NCBI RefSeq assembly: GCF_042683045.1
Contig: NZ_JBHUIT010000034.1
Coordinates: forward strand, 62,001-126,000
DNA length: 64,000 bases
Source: Luteolibacter algae
GTDB taxonomy: Bacteria > Verrucomicrobiota > Verrucomicrobiia > Verrucomicrobiales > Akkermansiaceae
Reading direction: 5' to 3'
Of this stretch, positions 15,644-24,878 are shown piece by piece (position 1 is the first letter of the stretch; the number at the start of each line of letters is the position of its first letter). The notes beneath the pieces were generated by a model. The model searched no databases, was not told the origin of the DNA, and saw only the letters and a program-made list of their open reading frames with translations. Both the position numbers and the translations under genes were made by a program.

Positions 15644-16144
15644 TTAGAACGGACGGTTGACTGAGATATAACCATTGCCCTCGCGGCGGTAATATTGATC
15701 GTTGTGATGGTAATACTGTGTTCCACCATGATTGGTTACCCGGTAGCCGTTGGGCAGGGTGGTGATCACCCGAGTGCCGGTTCGATGGTCTCGATCTCTG
15801 TGATCGTCTCTGCGGTCGTAGCGCCTGTCGTCCCTGCGATCGTCGTGTCGATCCCGGTTCCGGTAATTCCGGTAGTCATCATAGTAACGGCTTCGGCTCG
15901 GGGCATCGACAACAACGTAGCCTCCGGATTGCGGGCGGTAATAGTGACCGTTGTGGTAGTAATAAGTGCGACCCGAAACAATTTCCGTGCGGTATCCGTG
16001 GGGCAGCGAGTTGATCCGATGCCCATTGGTATAGGTGACATGGCTGCTACCATAAGTATCATAAGGGGCGACACAGGAGCTGAGAGTAAGACCTGCGATC
16101 AGGCCGCCGGCAAGGAGTAGGGAGGAGTAAGTTTTTTTCATCAT
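15644..16144 (-). CDS. Lipoprotein with Tyr/His-rich repeats (DUF6515-like)
   Basis: 166 residues. MMKKTYSSLLLAGGLIAGLTLSSC is a lipoprotein signal with an LSSC lipobox. Two similar repeats follow, one N-terminal (INSLPHGYRTEIVSGRTYYYHNGHYYRP) and one C-terminal (ITTLPNGYRVTNHGGTQYYHHNDQYYRR), separated by a strongly charged Arg/Asp linker (RDRHDDRRDDRR...). The LP.GY......G..YYy..g.YY pattern is typical of small envelope proteins annotated DUF6515, function unknown. Probably attached to the outer or inner membrane. Confidence 0.8.
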   Translation of the reverse strand: MMKKTYSSLLLAGGLIAGLTLSSCVAPYDTYGSSHVTYTNGHRINSLPHGYRTEIVSGRTYYYHNGHYYRPQSGGYVVVDAPSRSRYYDDYRNYRNRDRHDDRRDDRRYDRRDDHRDRDHRTGTRVITTLPNGYRVTNHGGTQYYHHNDQYYRREGNGYISVNRPF

Positions 16145-16262
16145 GGTTTCAAGTTCTCCCGTTTCATTCGCAGTCCTTTTGCCAATCCAGTATTTTTCCG
16201 GAAATCCTTTATTCCATAAGCATTGAACGGGTTCCCATAGACCTACTTTTTAAGAAAAAAAC

Positions 16263-16291
16263 AAAAAAACGCACGGCGAACCGTGCGTTTT
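16263..16291 (-). terminator. Intrinsic terminator after pyrG
   Basis: Minus strand: AAAACGCACGG (16291-16281), tetraloop, CCGTGCGTTTT (16276-16266), extended T-run to 16263 and beyond. It lies 34 bases beyond the pyrG stop. Confidence 0.85.
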
Positions 16292-16324
16292 GTAGACTGA
16301 AATCGTATGCTGCATTTCAGAGCA

Positions 16325-17947
16325 TTAGCATTCGTTGGCTTCCGCTCTCTGCCGGGCGGCTGCCACAAATCCGGAAAACAATGGATGCGGATGATTTGGC
16401 TTTGAGAGAAACTCCGGATGGAATTGGGCACCAACGTAAAATGGGTGTTCAGGAAGTTCCACGATCTCCACAAGTCCCTCACTTGCCGAAACCGAGGAAA
16501 TGACGAGCCCGCCTTCCTGGAGCCTGTCCTGATAGTCGGAATTCACCTCATATCTGTGACGATGCCGCTCGTTGATACGATCCACGTTTCCATAGAGGTC
16601 GGCAGCTCTTGTGCCGGCAAATAGAATGGACTCGGAGGATCCCAGACGCATGGTCGCGCCAAGATCCTGGACGCCTTTCTGCTCTTCCTGCAGACAGATC
16701 ACAGGATGCTCGCACTCTTTGTCAAACTCGGTGGAATTTGCTCCTTCAAGCCCGCATTTATTCCGCGCGTATTCAATGGTAGCGATCTGCATGCCGAGAC
16801 AGATTCCGAAATACGGGATATTGTTTTCGCGTGCGTATTGTGCAGCGAGAATTTTGCCTTCCACGCCGCGGTCACCGAATCCGCCTGGAACCAGAATCCC
16901 ATCGACATCTCCAATGACGGCTTTCGCTCCATGGTCTTCGATCGCTTCCGCTTCAACGCGGACGATTTGAACTTTGGTATCGTGGTGGGCTCCCGCATGA
17001 ATCAGTGACTCATAAATCGACTTATAGGCATCCTGGAGCTCGATGTATTTTCCAGCTACCGCGATGGTAACCTTGTGTCTGGGATGGATCACGCGTTGGA
17101 CGAAATATTCCCATTCTTCCAAGTCCGGAGAAGGGGTGTGGCCGAGACCAATCTTATCAACCACCAGACGATCGATCTTATCGCGCCGTAGATCCAGCGG
17201 GCATTCATAGATGGTATGCGCAACATCCCGGAAAGCGACCACGTTCTTCTTCTCCACGTTGCAGAACATCGCGATTTTCCGCCGGTTATCCTCATCGAGA
17301 TCCGTTTCCGTGCGGCAGATAACGATGTCTGGCTGGATTCCAAGTTCACGCAGTTTTGCCACGGATTGTTGGGTTGGCTTGGTTTTTGCCTCGCCTGCGG
17401 CTTTGATGTAAGGAAGGAGTGTGACATGGATGAAGCAGACATTTTCCTTGCCGACTTCCAGGGCGAACTGACGCAGCGCCTCGATGAAAAGCAACCCTTC
17501 CATATCGCCCACGGTTCCACCGATCTCGGTGATGAGGACATCCACTTGAGGATTGTCTTTGGTCACCTTGTGCATGCGCTCCTTGATCTCGTCTGTCACG
17601 TGGGGGATAAACTGCACGGTTTTCCCGAGATATTCTCCCCGCCGCTCTTTTTTGATCACCGCATCAAAGACCTGACCCGAAGTCAGGTTGTTCATCTGGG
17701 ATAACACGCCGGATGTGAAGCGCTCGTAGTGGCCTAAGTCGAGATCGGTTTCCGCGCCATCGTCCAGGACGTATACCTCACCGTGCTGGTAAGGCGACAT
17801 CGTTCCCGGATCGACATTGAGATACGGATCGAATTTCTGCATCAGAGTCTTGAGACCGCGTGCCTCAAGAAGTGTTCCGATTGAAGCGGCGGCGAGCCCT
17901 TTTCCCAATGAGGAAACAACGCCGCCCGTGACGAAAATGTATTTCAT
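16325..17947 (-). CDS. pyrG: CTP synthase
   Basis: 540 residues, full length. Converts UTP to CTP with glutamine as the nitrogen donor. N-terminal synthetase: MKYIFVTGGVVSSLGKGLAAAS and KFDPYLNVDPGTMSPYQHGEVYVLDDGAETDLDLGHYERF-type segments. C-terminal glutamine amidotransferase: PGGFGDRGVEGK, nucleophile in PYFGICLGMQ and the His/Glu pair in VGAQFHPEFLSKP. Lies 21 bases after kdsB on the same strand, the usual kdsB-pyrG order, linking CTP supply to CMP-Kdo formation. Confidence 0.98.
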   Translation of the reverse strand: MKYIFVTGGVVSSLGKGLAAASIGTLLEARGLKTLMQKFDPYLNVDPGTMSPYQHGEVYVLDDGAETDLDLGHYERFTSGVLSQMNNLTSGQVFDAVIKKERRGEYLGKTVQFIPHVTDEIKERMHKVTKDNPQVDVLITEIGGTVGDMEGLLFIEALRQFALEVGKENVCFIHVTLLPYIKAAGEAKTKPTQQSVAKLRELGIQPDIVICRTETDLDEDNRRKIAMFCNVEKKNVVAFRDVAHTIYECPLDLRRDKIDRLVVDKIGLGHTPSPDLEEWEYFVQRVIHPRHKVTIAVAGKYIELQDAYKSIYESLIHAGAHHDTKVQIVRVEAEAIEDHGAKAVIGDVDGILVPGGFGDRGVEGKILAAQYARENNIPYFGICLGMQIATIEYARNKCGLEGANSTEFDKECEHPVICLQEEQKGVQDLGATMRLGSSESILFAGTRAADLYGNVDRINERHRHRYEVNSDYQDRLQEGGLVISSVSASEGLVEIVELPEHPFYVGAQFHPEFLSKPNHPHPLFSGFVAAARQRAEANEC

Positions 17948-17968
17948 AGTAGCGATAATTTTTAACGA

Positions 17969-18736
17969 TTAAACTTGGTTGGAAGATGACGAAAGAATGC
18001 GCTCGATCTCCCGGGCCTGTTCCGGGGTATCGACACCGGGGGAGGTGTCCTCCGTGTGGAGCACCCGGATACTGGCTCCGTTTTCCAGGGCTCTGAGCTG
18101 CTCAAGAGATTCGGCTTTTTCCAATGGGGATGGCTCCCAGGTAACGAAAGTCTCCAGAAAATCCCTGCGATATCCGTAAATCCCCTTGTGGCGGAGGACC
18201 GGAAGCCCTTCTACGGGATTTCTGAAAAATGGAAGCGGAGAACGGGAGAAATATAGGGCGTGTCCGTTTTTTTTGAGGACGACCTTTACCACATTTGGAT
18301 CAGCTACGGCTGTGTCACCGGGATCCAGCGGATTTGCAGCGGTGACCATGTGCAGCGAGGGGTCATCCAGAAGTGCCCGGGCCAGCTCATTGATAAGTGT
18401 GGGATCAATCAACGGCTCATCACCCTGGATATTGAGAATATGGGTGGCGTGGGGCAGATGTTTTGCCGCTTCCGCTAGGCGGTCGGTGCCCGTCGGGTGC
18501 TCAGGAGAGGTCATCACAGCCTTTCCACCAAATGCTTCCACAGCGTGGAAAATACGCTCGTCATCTGTGGCGACAACCACCTCCGAAAGCATATCAGCCG
18601 ATAGGCAGCGCTCCCAAACATGTTGTATCAGAGGTTTCCCGGCGATCAAATGAAGCGGCTTTCCCGGAAACCTTGTAGAGCCCCAACGAGCTGGAAGGAT
18701 GCCGATAATATGATCTGAAGAAACTGTTTTGGACAC
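17969..18736 (-). CDS. kdsB: 3-deoxy-manno-octulosonate cytidylyltransferase
   Basis: Activates Kdo as CMP-Kdo for lipopolysaccharide. 255 residues with GILPARWGSTRFPGKPL at the N-terminus, VVVATDDERI, THILNIQGDEPLIDP (metal-binding Asp) and YGYRRDFLETFVTW. Complete. Its presence indicates an LPS-bearing Gram-negative. First gene of a two-gene operon with pyrG, which uses or supplies the same CTP pool. Confidence 0.96.
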   Translation of the reverse strand: MSKTVSSDHIIGILPARWGSTRFPGKPLHLIAGKPLIQHVWERCLSADMLSEVVVATDDERIFHAVEAFGGKAVMTSPEHPTGTDRLAEAAKHLPHATHILNIQGDEPLIDPTLINELARALLDDPSLHMVTAANPLDPGDTAVADPNVVKVVLKKNGHALYFSRSPLPFFRNPVEGLPVLRHKGIYGYRRDFLETFVTWEPSPLEKAESLEQLRALENGASIRVLHTEDTSPGVDTPEQAREIERILSSSSNQV

Positions 18737-18861
18737 GCAATGGAATAGGTTGCGCGAACCTATGGGAGCGCGAGGGGTGACGGCAAGGAAACTCTAAATT
18801 TAAATCAGAATCCTGGTTGAGGCATGGATTTCCTCTGAAAATACACCAATTTTCCGTCTAC

Positions 18862-18895
18862 AAAAAAAGGAGCGCTTTGCATAAAACGCTCCTTT
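18862..18895 (-). terminator. Intrinsic terminator after the sulfatase gene
   Basis: Minus strand: AAAGGAGCG (18895-18887), 12-nt loop, CGCTCCTTT (18874-18866), T-run to 18862. Lies 26 bases past the sulfatase stop. Confidence 0.8.
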
Positions 18896-18920
18896 GAAGT
18901 GATGTGGAATGCCCGGTCTT

Positions 18921-20453
18921 TTATGGACGGGTGCGCTCCGCCGCTAGAATTTCGTCGAGCTTGCTGACCAGCTCCTTGAGCTTCGCCGGATTCTCCTCGC
19001 TCAGATCGTTCTCTTCTGCCGGATCTTCCGAGAGCTTGTAGATGGTATGAACCTTATCAAGACCCGGAGCAGGCCGGTCGTGTTTCAGCTCGCTTGTCGG
19101 CTCTTTATGGAAAGAGCGCACAAGTTTCCAATCGCCGGAACGCAGGCCGAATTCGCCCTTGAGTCCTTTATTGCCGTTTTCCTGTTGGAGAAGATGTTCG
19201 CGGCCTTGTGCATTCTCTTCGCCTAGCAGCGCAGGAAGAACATTGAAGCTATCGCGGCACTGATCATCCGGGATTGATGAACCCGTCATTGCTGCGAAGG
19301 ATGCTGCGAAATCGATCGTGCAAACGATATTCTCTGAAGTGCCAGCCGGGATTTTTCCCTTCCAGCGTGTGATAAACGGTGTGCGTGTCCCGCCTTCGAA
19401 TACGGTGTATTTGCCCCCGGTGAATGGGCCCGCAGGATGATGGTCTCCTAGCTGCGAGATGGCACCGTCCGCATATCCGTCATCCAGGACCGGTCCGTTG
19501 TCCGAGCAGAAAACCACAAGGGTGTTCTCATCGAGATCGAGCCTTTCCAAAGTTTTCATCAGCTCTCCCACACACCAGTCGAGCTGGAGAATGGAATCCC
19601 CGCGGAAGCCCAGGCCACTTTTTCCGTGAAACCTTTCGTGGGGCATCCGGGGCACATGGACATCGTGCGAGGCGAAGAAGAGGAAGAAGGGTTTGTCCTT
19701 GTTTTCCTCGATGAAGAGATTGGAGCGCTCGATCCACTTGTCCGCGAGATCCTCGTCGCGGAAGCGGGCCGCGTTTCCTCCGGAGTAGAATCCAATGCGC
19801 GAAATCCCGTTATGGATGGTGTTGTTGTGACCGTGGGTCCAATCCATCTTCAGCTCGGAACGGTTGTCGATCCCGTTCGGATCATTTGGTGAAAGCGGTT
19901 TGTTGGAAACATAGAGCGGATCGGCAGGGTCAAGATTCGGGATTCTGTGATCCTCCACGTAGACCTGCGGGACACGGTCGTTTGTGGTGGGAAGAAGGAA
20001 GCAATGATCGAAACCAATTTCCAGCGGGCCCGGCTTGAGGTCTCCGTTCCAGTCCGGCTTTTCGTCACCGAGTCCCAGGTGCCACTTGCCAATAACGGCG
20101 GTCTTGTAACCGGCATCCTGCATCAGCGAGGGGAGCGTTGTCGTCCCGGGGCGGATGATGGCCGGGCCATTCGGGGGAGCGATACCCGTTCCCGGCGTGC
20201 GGAAGGCGTAAGTCCCTGTAAGCATCGAATAGCGTGTCGGCGTGCATGTGGAGGCAGAGCAATAACCACTGGTAAAGCGCTGTCCTTCGGAGGCTAGTTT
20301 ATCAATGTTCGGAGTTTTTATGGCCGTGGCGCCATAGCAGGAGACATCGCCGTAGCCGAGATCGTCCGCCATGATAACGATGATATTAGGTTTCTCCACC
20401 GCTTGGCTGACGGCAGTTGTGAGAAGGAAAAGTGTCGATAACAGGGGTTTCAT
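18921..20453 (-). CDS. Secreted formylglycine-dependent sulfatase (arylsulfatase family)
   Basis: 510 residues. A Sec signal (MKPLLSTLFLLTTAVSQAVE) precedes PNIIVIMADDLGYGDVSCYG, the calcium-binding DD. The sulfatase signature is CTPTRYSMLTG (about residues 71-81), where the Cys is converted to formylglycine (CxPxR). Other active-site parts: GKWHLGLGD, SHDVHVPRMPHERF and CSDNGP. Cleaves sulfate esters, probably from an algal or mucin glycan, or an aryl sulfate; the substrate cannot be told. No formylglycine-generating enzyme gene is adjacent. Monocistronic, with its own terminator. Sulfatases are abundant in marine and gut Verrucomicrobiota and Planctomycetes. Confidence 0.93.
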   Translation of the reverse strand: MKPLLSTLFLLTTAVSQAVEKPNIIVIMADDLGYGDVSCYGATAIKTPNIDKLASEGQRFTSGYCSASTCTPTRYSMLTGTYAFRTPGTGIAPPNGPAIIRPGTTTLPSLMQDAGYKTAVIGKWHLGLGDEKPDWNGDLKPGPLEIGFDHCFLLPTTNDRVPQVYVEDHRIPNLDPADPLYVSNKPLSPNDPNGIDNRSELKMDWTHGHNNTIHNGISRIGFYSGGNAARFRDEDLADKWIERSNLFIEENKDKPFFLFFASHDVHVPRMPHERFHGKSGLGFRGDSILQLDWCVGELMKTLERLDLDENTLVVFCSDNGPVLDDGYADGAISQLGDHHPAGPFTGGKYTVFEGGTRTPFITRWKGKIPAGTSENIVCTIDFAASFAAMTGSSIPDDQCRDSFNVLPALLGEENAQGREHLLQQENGNKGLKGEFGLRSGDWKLVRSFHKEPTSELKHDRPAPGLDKVHTIYKLSEDPAEENDLSEENPAKLKELVSKLDEILAAERTRP

Positions 20454-20598
20454 GAATTTTTAGGATAGGGAGGTAGATTTTTTTAGGAAATTATAAAGAG
20501 GGAAAATCCCCGGACGTTGGGTGAGGGGAATTTACGCGGGCGGCTGCGCGGATATTTCACCGCGGTTTTGAATTACAAAGTGCGAAAATTCCGCGGAA

Positions 20599-21672
20599 TC
20601 AGTCTCCCAGGCAAATCCCGACCGCCTTTGCCGCTTGGACCACCTCGCCGTCCGGCTCGACAAGACGCAGCTTGTTGACAGCTTCTTCGATAGGCACGGA
20701 GTCAACATGGTAAGCCTCGTAGGAGACCATGCGCCCGAAAGATCCTTCCTCGGCGAGTTTCACAGCCATCACACCGAAGCGCATGCCTAGAATGCGGTCG
20801 AACGAGGTTGGTGCTCCGCCACGTTGGAGGTGGCCGAGGGTTGTGGAGCGGGTTTCCTTGCCCGTCAGCGCCTGGAGTTTTGAAGCGACTTGTTCGCCGA
20901 TGCCACCGAGGCGGATCTCCCCACTGCAATTCGAATCCAGAGCCACTTGCTCGCCATCCGGCATGTGTGCACCCTCGGCGACGACCACCAGGGTCGAGTG
21001 GTGGCCCTGTGCGTCCCGTTGTTTGATGAACGCCGCTACCTTTTCCAAGGTGAAAGGGATTTCAGGAAGCAGGATCACATTCGCCCCGCCCGCCATTCCT
21101 CCCCATAGTGCGATCCACCCCGCATGGCGTCCCATAACTTCCAGAACCATCACGCGTTTGTGGGATTCGGCAGTGGTATTGAGTCTATCAAGGCCGTCCA
21201 CCACAGTCGTGACAGCACTGTCGAAGCCGAAGGTCATTGCCGTGGCTGACAAATCGTTATCAATGGTTTTCGGCACTCCGATGATTGGCCAGCCGGCTTT
21301 GAAAAGCTGCAGTCCGGTGGTAAGCGAGCCATCTCCGCCCACGATGACCAGTGCGCTGATCTCCATCTGGTCAATGGTGCGTTTCGCTTTATCCACGATT
21401 TCCCTGGGGACTTCCGCCACATCTCCGGCACCAATTTTTGCCGCGAAATGGCCTTTGTTCGTGCTTCCGAGGATCGTTCCCCCAAGCTTGAGAATCCCGA
21501 TGGTATCCTCTGGTTTCAAGACCCGGAAGTCACCCGGAGGCAACAATCCTTCGAAACCGTCTTTGAACCCGATGACCTCCCAGCCAAGTTGATGTGCCGC
21601 TCCGACCACCCCGTGGATGACCGCGTTTAGGCCGGGGCAATCCCCGCCGCTGTTGAGTATTCCGATTCGCAT
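20599..21672 (-). CDS. pfkA: 6-phosphofructokinase
   Basis: Phosphorylates fructose-6-phosphate in glycolysis. 357 residues. MRIGILNSGGDCPGLNAVI, the nucleotide/phosphate loop VGGDGSLTTG, the catalytic PKTIDNDL, and MGRHAGWIAL are present. Two residues define cofactor use: GGDGS has Gly where PPi enzymes have Asp, which favours ATP, but PKTIDND has the Lys seen in PPi-type and actinobacterial enzymes rather than PGTIDND. So it belongs to the mixed Gly/Lys group, in which characterised members are mostly ATP-dependent. 54 bases after the D,D-carboxypeptidase gene on the same strand, possibly co-transcribed. Confidence 0.93.
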   Translation of the reverse strand: MRIGILNSGGDCPGLNAVIHGVVGAAHQLGWEVIGFKDGFEGLLPPGDFRVLKPEDTIGILKLGGTILGSTNKGHFAAKIGAGDVAEVPREIVDKAKRTIDQMEISALVIVGGDGSLTTGLQLFKAGWPIIGVPKTIDNDLSATAMTFGFDSAVTTVVDGLDRLNTTAESHKRVMVLEVMGRHAGWIALWGGMAGGANVILLPEIPFTLEKVAAFIKQRDAQGHHSTLVVVAEGAHMPDGEQVALDSNCSGEIRLGGIGEQVASKLQALTGKETRSTTLGHLQRGGAPTSFDRILGMRFGVMAVKLAEEGSFGRMVSYEAYHVDSVPIEEAVNKLRLVEPDGEVVQAAKAVGICLGD

Positions 21673-21726
21673 GCTAATAGAGTGTTTGGTTAGGATAGGT
21701 GGATGAACCGGTGGCCCGGCTTCGGT

Positions 21727-22653
21727 TTATTTCACGGGAGGAATGGTGAGAATCTCACGCTTCGGGTCTTTTACCGGAGCACCGGCCGCTAGCCAGGAAT
21801 CGTAGAATGCCCAGCCGGAACGAAGGTATCTGCGGGAGTTTCCGTATCGGTCCGGACTATTGAGGACGACGACGATGAGGCGTCTGGGAGTGACTCCCTT
21901 GGAGCCGTCCGGTTTGGTGCGCACCACCGGATCCCGGTCCATACAGATGGCCAGGCATGCACCCGCCGCATTGGTGGTGCCGGTCTTGACACCGAGTATG
22001 CCTTCTTCTCCGATCATTTCGTTGGAGTTTTTCAATGTGTAGCTGCGTCCGCTGACATTGATCTGGCGGCTTTCCTGCCTGACGATGAAATTGATCGCAT
22101 TCCGGCGCATTGCCTGGATGGCGAAGCGTGCCATATCCGCAGCGGTGGAGTAGCCCGGTTTCGGGCCGTTTTCGAGCCCGTGAACGTTCACGAAAAGTGT
22201 GTTCTTCGCATAAATGGCTTTCGAGAGCTTATTCATCTCTGCGACGAACGCCATTACCGGATCCCCGCCGCGGCCGCGGACAGAAAGGATATGGGTGCCG
22301 ACGTGGTGGGCGATCGTCAGCGCCGCGACATTGTCGGAGCTAAGCATGGCCGCATAAAGCGCGTCTCGGATGGTCATGGTATCGCCCGGTCTCAGGCCTA
22401 CGGAACTCGCACCCAGCTGTGCGGCAATCGCAGGCACCTGGACCATCTGCTTTGAAATATCGGTATTCGTGGCTGTCGCCCAATCCACTGCAACGATTGC
22501 CGTGGCCATCTTTGTGAGAGAGGCCACCGGGCGTTTCGTGCTTGCTCCGGAAGCGGAGAGAACTTTTCCGGAATAAGCCTCCACGACCATGTGGGTTTCC
22601 TGGGCAAAAAGACCGGTCGCCATGGCCAGAAAAAGAACAATGAACTTACGCAT
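21727..22653 (-). CDS. dacA: D-alanyl-D-alanine carboxypeptidase (peptidase S11)
   Basis: 308 residues. Signal peptide MRKFIVLFLAMATGLFAQ. Penicillin-binding motifs: SxxK in ASLTKMA (Ser ~ residue 45), SxN in LSSDNVAAL and KTG in LGVKTGTTNAAG. Removes the terminal D-Ala of peptidoglycan stem peptides in the periplasm, like PBP5/DacF; the C-terminal domain of PBP5 is mostly absent, making this a short-form enzyme. No membrane-anchoring amphipathic helix is apparent at the C-terminus. Confidence 0.9.
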   Translation of the reverse strand: MRKFIVLFLAMATGLFAQETHMVVEAYSGKVLSASGASTKRPVASLTKMATAIVAVDWATATNTDISKQMVQVPAIAAQLGASSVGLRPGDTMTIRDALYAAMLSSDNVAALTIAHHVGTHILSVRGRGGDPVMAFVAEMNKLSKAIYAKNTLFVNVHGLENGPKPGYSTAADMARFAIQAMRRNAINFIVRQESRQINVSGRSYTLKNSNEMIGEEGILGVKTGTTNAAGACLAICMDRDPVVRTKPDGSKGVTPRRLIVVVLNSPDRYGNSRRYLRSGWAFYDSWLAAGAPVKDPKREILTIPPVK

Positions 22654-22752
22654 GCACGAGAGACTAGAAAGGGTGGCGGGGTATTCAAGTATTCATCATG
22701 AGAAGCGGCGTTTTTCGGTTTGATGTTTCATGTGACGGGCTAGATTGCCGCT

Positions 22753-23259
22753 ATGATGGATTTTATTCAGGACAGCGGGATATGGATTGTTACAGGATCC
22801 CTGCTGCTGCTTGGTCTTGTTGGATGTGTGTTGCCGATACTTCCGGGTCACCTGATAATCCTCGCAGGAGCCATCGGCTACCGCCTGATGGCGGGCGCGG
22901 AAGCTGGAATTCTATGGTGGGGATGGGCGATCCTTATCGGCCTGATGGCTGTCTCCCAGATTTTTGAAATCATGAGCGGGTCGCTAGGCTCGAAATGGTT
23001 TGGAGGGACCAAGTGGGGTGCCATCGGGGCGCTGATCGGCAGCATCGTCGGATTGTTTTTCATGCCATTCGGCCTTTTGATCGGCCCGCTGGTCGGTGCG
23101 TTTGGTTTCGAAATGGCCTTTGCAAAGCAGAAAAGCCGTCCGGCGGTGGTTTCCGGGGTGGGAAGTGTGGTAGGCACTTTAGCGGGTATGGGATTCAAAA
23201 TCGCCGTGGGCGTTCTGATGATCGCCTGGTTCTTTATCGATGTCTTCCTGATCGGGTAG
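22753..23259 (+). CDS. DUF456 family membrane protein
   Basis: 168 residues with about four or five membrane segments and many Gly residues: IVTGSLLLLGLVGCVLPILPG, then WWGWAILIGLMAVSQIFE, KWGAIGALIGSIVGLFFMPFGLLIGPLVGAFGFE, GVGSVVGTLAGMGFKIAVGVLMIAWF. The LPILPG and G..iG..vG.ff.p.G.liGp..Ga...E patterns define DUF456. Function unknown. Starts with two ATGs in a row (22753 and 22756). Confidence 0.85.
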   Translation: MMDFIQDSGIWIVTGSLLLLGLVGCVLPILPGHLIILAGAIGYRLMAGAEAGILWWGWAILIGLMAVSQIFEIMSGSLGSKWFGGTKWGAIGALIGSIVGLFFMPFGLLIGPLVGAFGFEMAFAKQKSRPAVVSGVGSVVGTLAGMGFKIAVGVLMIAWFFIDVFLIG

Positions 23260-23358
23260 TTAGTCGGCAATTGCCGGTTCTGTCGGGAAAACACCGGAAA
23301 TCCGCAGCCAAGGGCGGTTTTGTCTTCCTGCCATGCGGATTTTACGATCTTACTGCTG

Positions 23359-23757
23359 TGCCGTCTCCCGGGCGGTCGCAACAAGGGCCTCACGGCCACT
23401 TGTTGAGGAAAGTCCGGACACCAAAGGGCAACCTGCCTTGTGAAAGCAAGGAACGGGGATCGCAAGGTCTCCGGATGGATAGTGCAGCAGAAAAAATACC
23501 GCCGATGGCTCGCGAGAGCACAGGTAAGGTTGAAATGGTGGGGTAAGAGCCCACCGCGCCGAGGGTAACCGGAGCGGCATTGAAAACCCCAGGTGGTGCA
23601 AGACATAACAGGGAAAGGGCTGCCCGTCCGTTCATTCCCGGGTATTAGTCGCACTCCGCGCGAGCGGAGCGCCCGGCGCAAGCCGGGTTGAGAGAAATGA
23701 CCGTCCAGCTCCGGGTAATTCCGGGGTGGACAGAATCCGGCTTACAGGGAGGCGGCA
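23359..23757 (+). ncRNA. rnpB: RNase P RNA (bacterial type A)
   Basis: Catalytic RNA that trims the 5' leader of tRNAs. The 5' P4 strand GAGGAAAGTCCGGAC (around 23403) and the 3' partner ACAGAATCCGGCTTAC (23730-23745) are the universal signature. Ends were set from an 11-bp P1 helix: TGCCGTCTCCC (23359-23369) pairs with GGGAGGCGGCA (23747-23757), with one G-U pair. Internal AACCCCAGGTGG/ACATAACAGGGAAA- and GCGAGAG-type loops also fit. A T-run just after 23757 gives a terminator. Lies between the DUF456 and cyclic-nucleotide-binding genes. Confidence 0.97.
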
Positions 23758-23852
23758 CTCCTTTTTTCCAGAAAATACGGAATCAACGGAAGCCACATTT
23801 TTAAAGGTTTTTTGGCTTTTCCTCGGTGGATGGATTGTTCAGTTTTTAGGTT

Positions 23853-24332
23853 ATGACTGATAAATTCAAGCGGCCTGAATTGCCCAATGTAGGTATCGTT
23901 GCGGAAATGGAGGATGCCGATCGTGCCCTGCTCGGGAATTACGGTGAGTTTCTTCCCGCCCAGCCGGGTCAGATCATCATAGAGGCAGGCGAAGAGCAGG
24001 AATACCTCTACTTCGTTATCTCCGGATTGCTGCATGTCACGATCCTTGTCGATGGCCGGAACAAGCTTGTATCCCGGGTGGAATCGGGGGAAACCCTTGG
24101 CGAAGTCAATGTGTTTGATCCCGGGAAAGCCAGCGCGACAGTCACCGCCCAGGAGTTTACCCAGATCTGGAAGGCAAACCGCGAGGATATCGATCAGTTC
24201 GTGAAAGCATATCCGGAGGCCGGTGCAAGCCTTCTCACCGGGATCGTGAGTGTGATGTGCCGTCGCATCCGGAATATGAACGAGAAGCTTGCGGATAGCG
24301 AAAGCATGGAAATCCTCGGTAAATTCTGGTAA
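23853..24332 (+). CDS. Cyclic-nucleotide-binding domain protein without DNA-binding domain
   Basis: 159 residues consisting mainly of one CNB (Crp/PKA-type) beta-roll: LPAQPGQIIIEAGEEQEYLYFVISGLLHVTI and RVESGETLGEVNVFDPGKASATVTAQEFTQIW, with the E......ATV phosphate-cassette position present. A helix follows (LTGIVSVMCRRIRNMNEKL), but there is no C-terminal winged helix, so it is not itself a CRP transcription factor. Likely binds a cyclic nucleotide and acts through a partner protein. Transcribed alone or with the next gene, 24 bases away. Confidence 0.8.
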   Translation: MTDKFKRPELPNVGIVAEMEDADRALLGNYGEFLPAQPGQIIIEAGEEQEYLYFVISGLLHVTILVDGRNKLVSRVESGETLGEVNVFDPGKASATVTAQEFTQIWKANREDIDQFVKAYPEAGASLLTGIVSVMCRRIRNMNEKLADSESMEILGKFW

Positions 24333-24356
24333 ACCGCAGAGACAAACGATTTTTAG

Positions 24357-24773
24357 ATGTTATCGGATTTTGCAGCGCAGCTGGTCTCACGCGGAGGCTT
24401 TGAGGGAGGTTTCCTTCTCACTTTGGCAATGATCATGGGCCACGCGCTCGGTGACTATCCATTGCAGGGCGATTTTCTCGCGATCGGGAAAAACCGCCAC
24501 CTGGATGTCACAAAACTCTTCGGCGGGGAAGGGGGACCCAAGGGTTTCTGGATCCACGCTCTTACCGCCCATTCGCTTGTCCAGGCCGGGATTGTATGGC
24601 TGATTACCGGCTCGGCGACCTTGGCGGTGGTGGAGTTGGTGATCCATTGGATCATCGATTTCGTCCGATGTGAAAAATGGATCAGTTTCAATGTGGACCA
24701 AGGGCTTCACATTGCTTGCAAGGCGATTTACGCCGTCATTCTGATAAATGCCATTCACCTGCCGCTGGGCTGA
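24357..24773 (+). CDS. DUF3307 family membrane protein
   Basis: 138 residues with about three membrane segments: LLTLAMIMGHALGDYPLQGDFLAIGK holds the family signature H.lgDf.LQ.d.ma..K; then IHALTAHSLVQAGIVWLI and VVELVIHWIIDFVRC, where the paired His/Asp residues within helices are conserved. Function unknown. Follows the CNB-domain gene and precedes hrpA by about 100 bases. Confidence 0.8.
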   Translation: MLSDFAAQLVSRGGFEGGFLLTLAMIMGHALGDYPLQGDFLAIGKNRHLDVTKLFGGEGGPKGFWIHALTAHSLVQAGIVWLITGSATLAVVELVIHWIIDFVRCEKWISFNVDQGLHIACKAIYAVILINAIHLPLG

Positions 24774-24878
24774 TTCCCGGCCCTGTCGCCTATTTTTCGC
24801 GCACTTCGTGGGCATGGTGACAGATATTTGCCCTTGTAGGCTTGCGCGTTTCCTCCGGAGACGGGAAGAATCCCGCAG

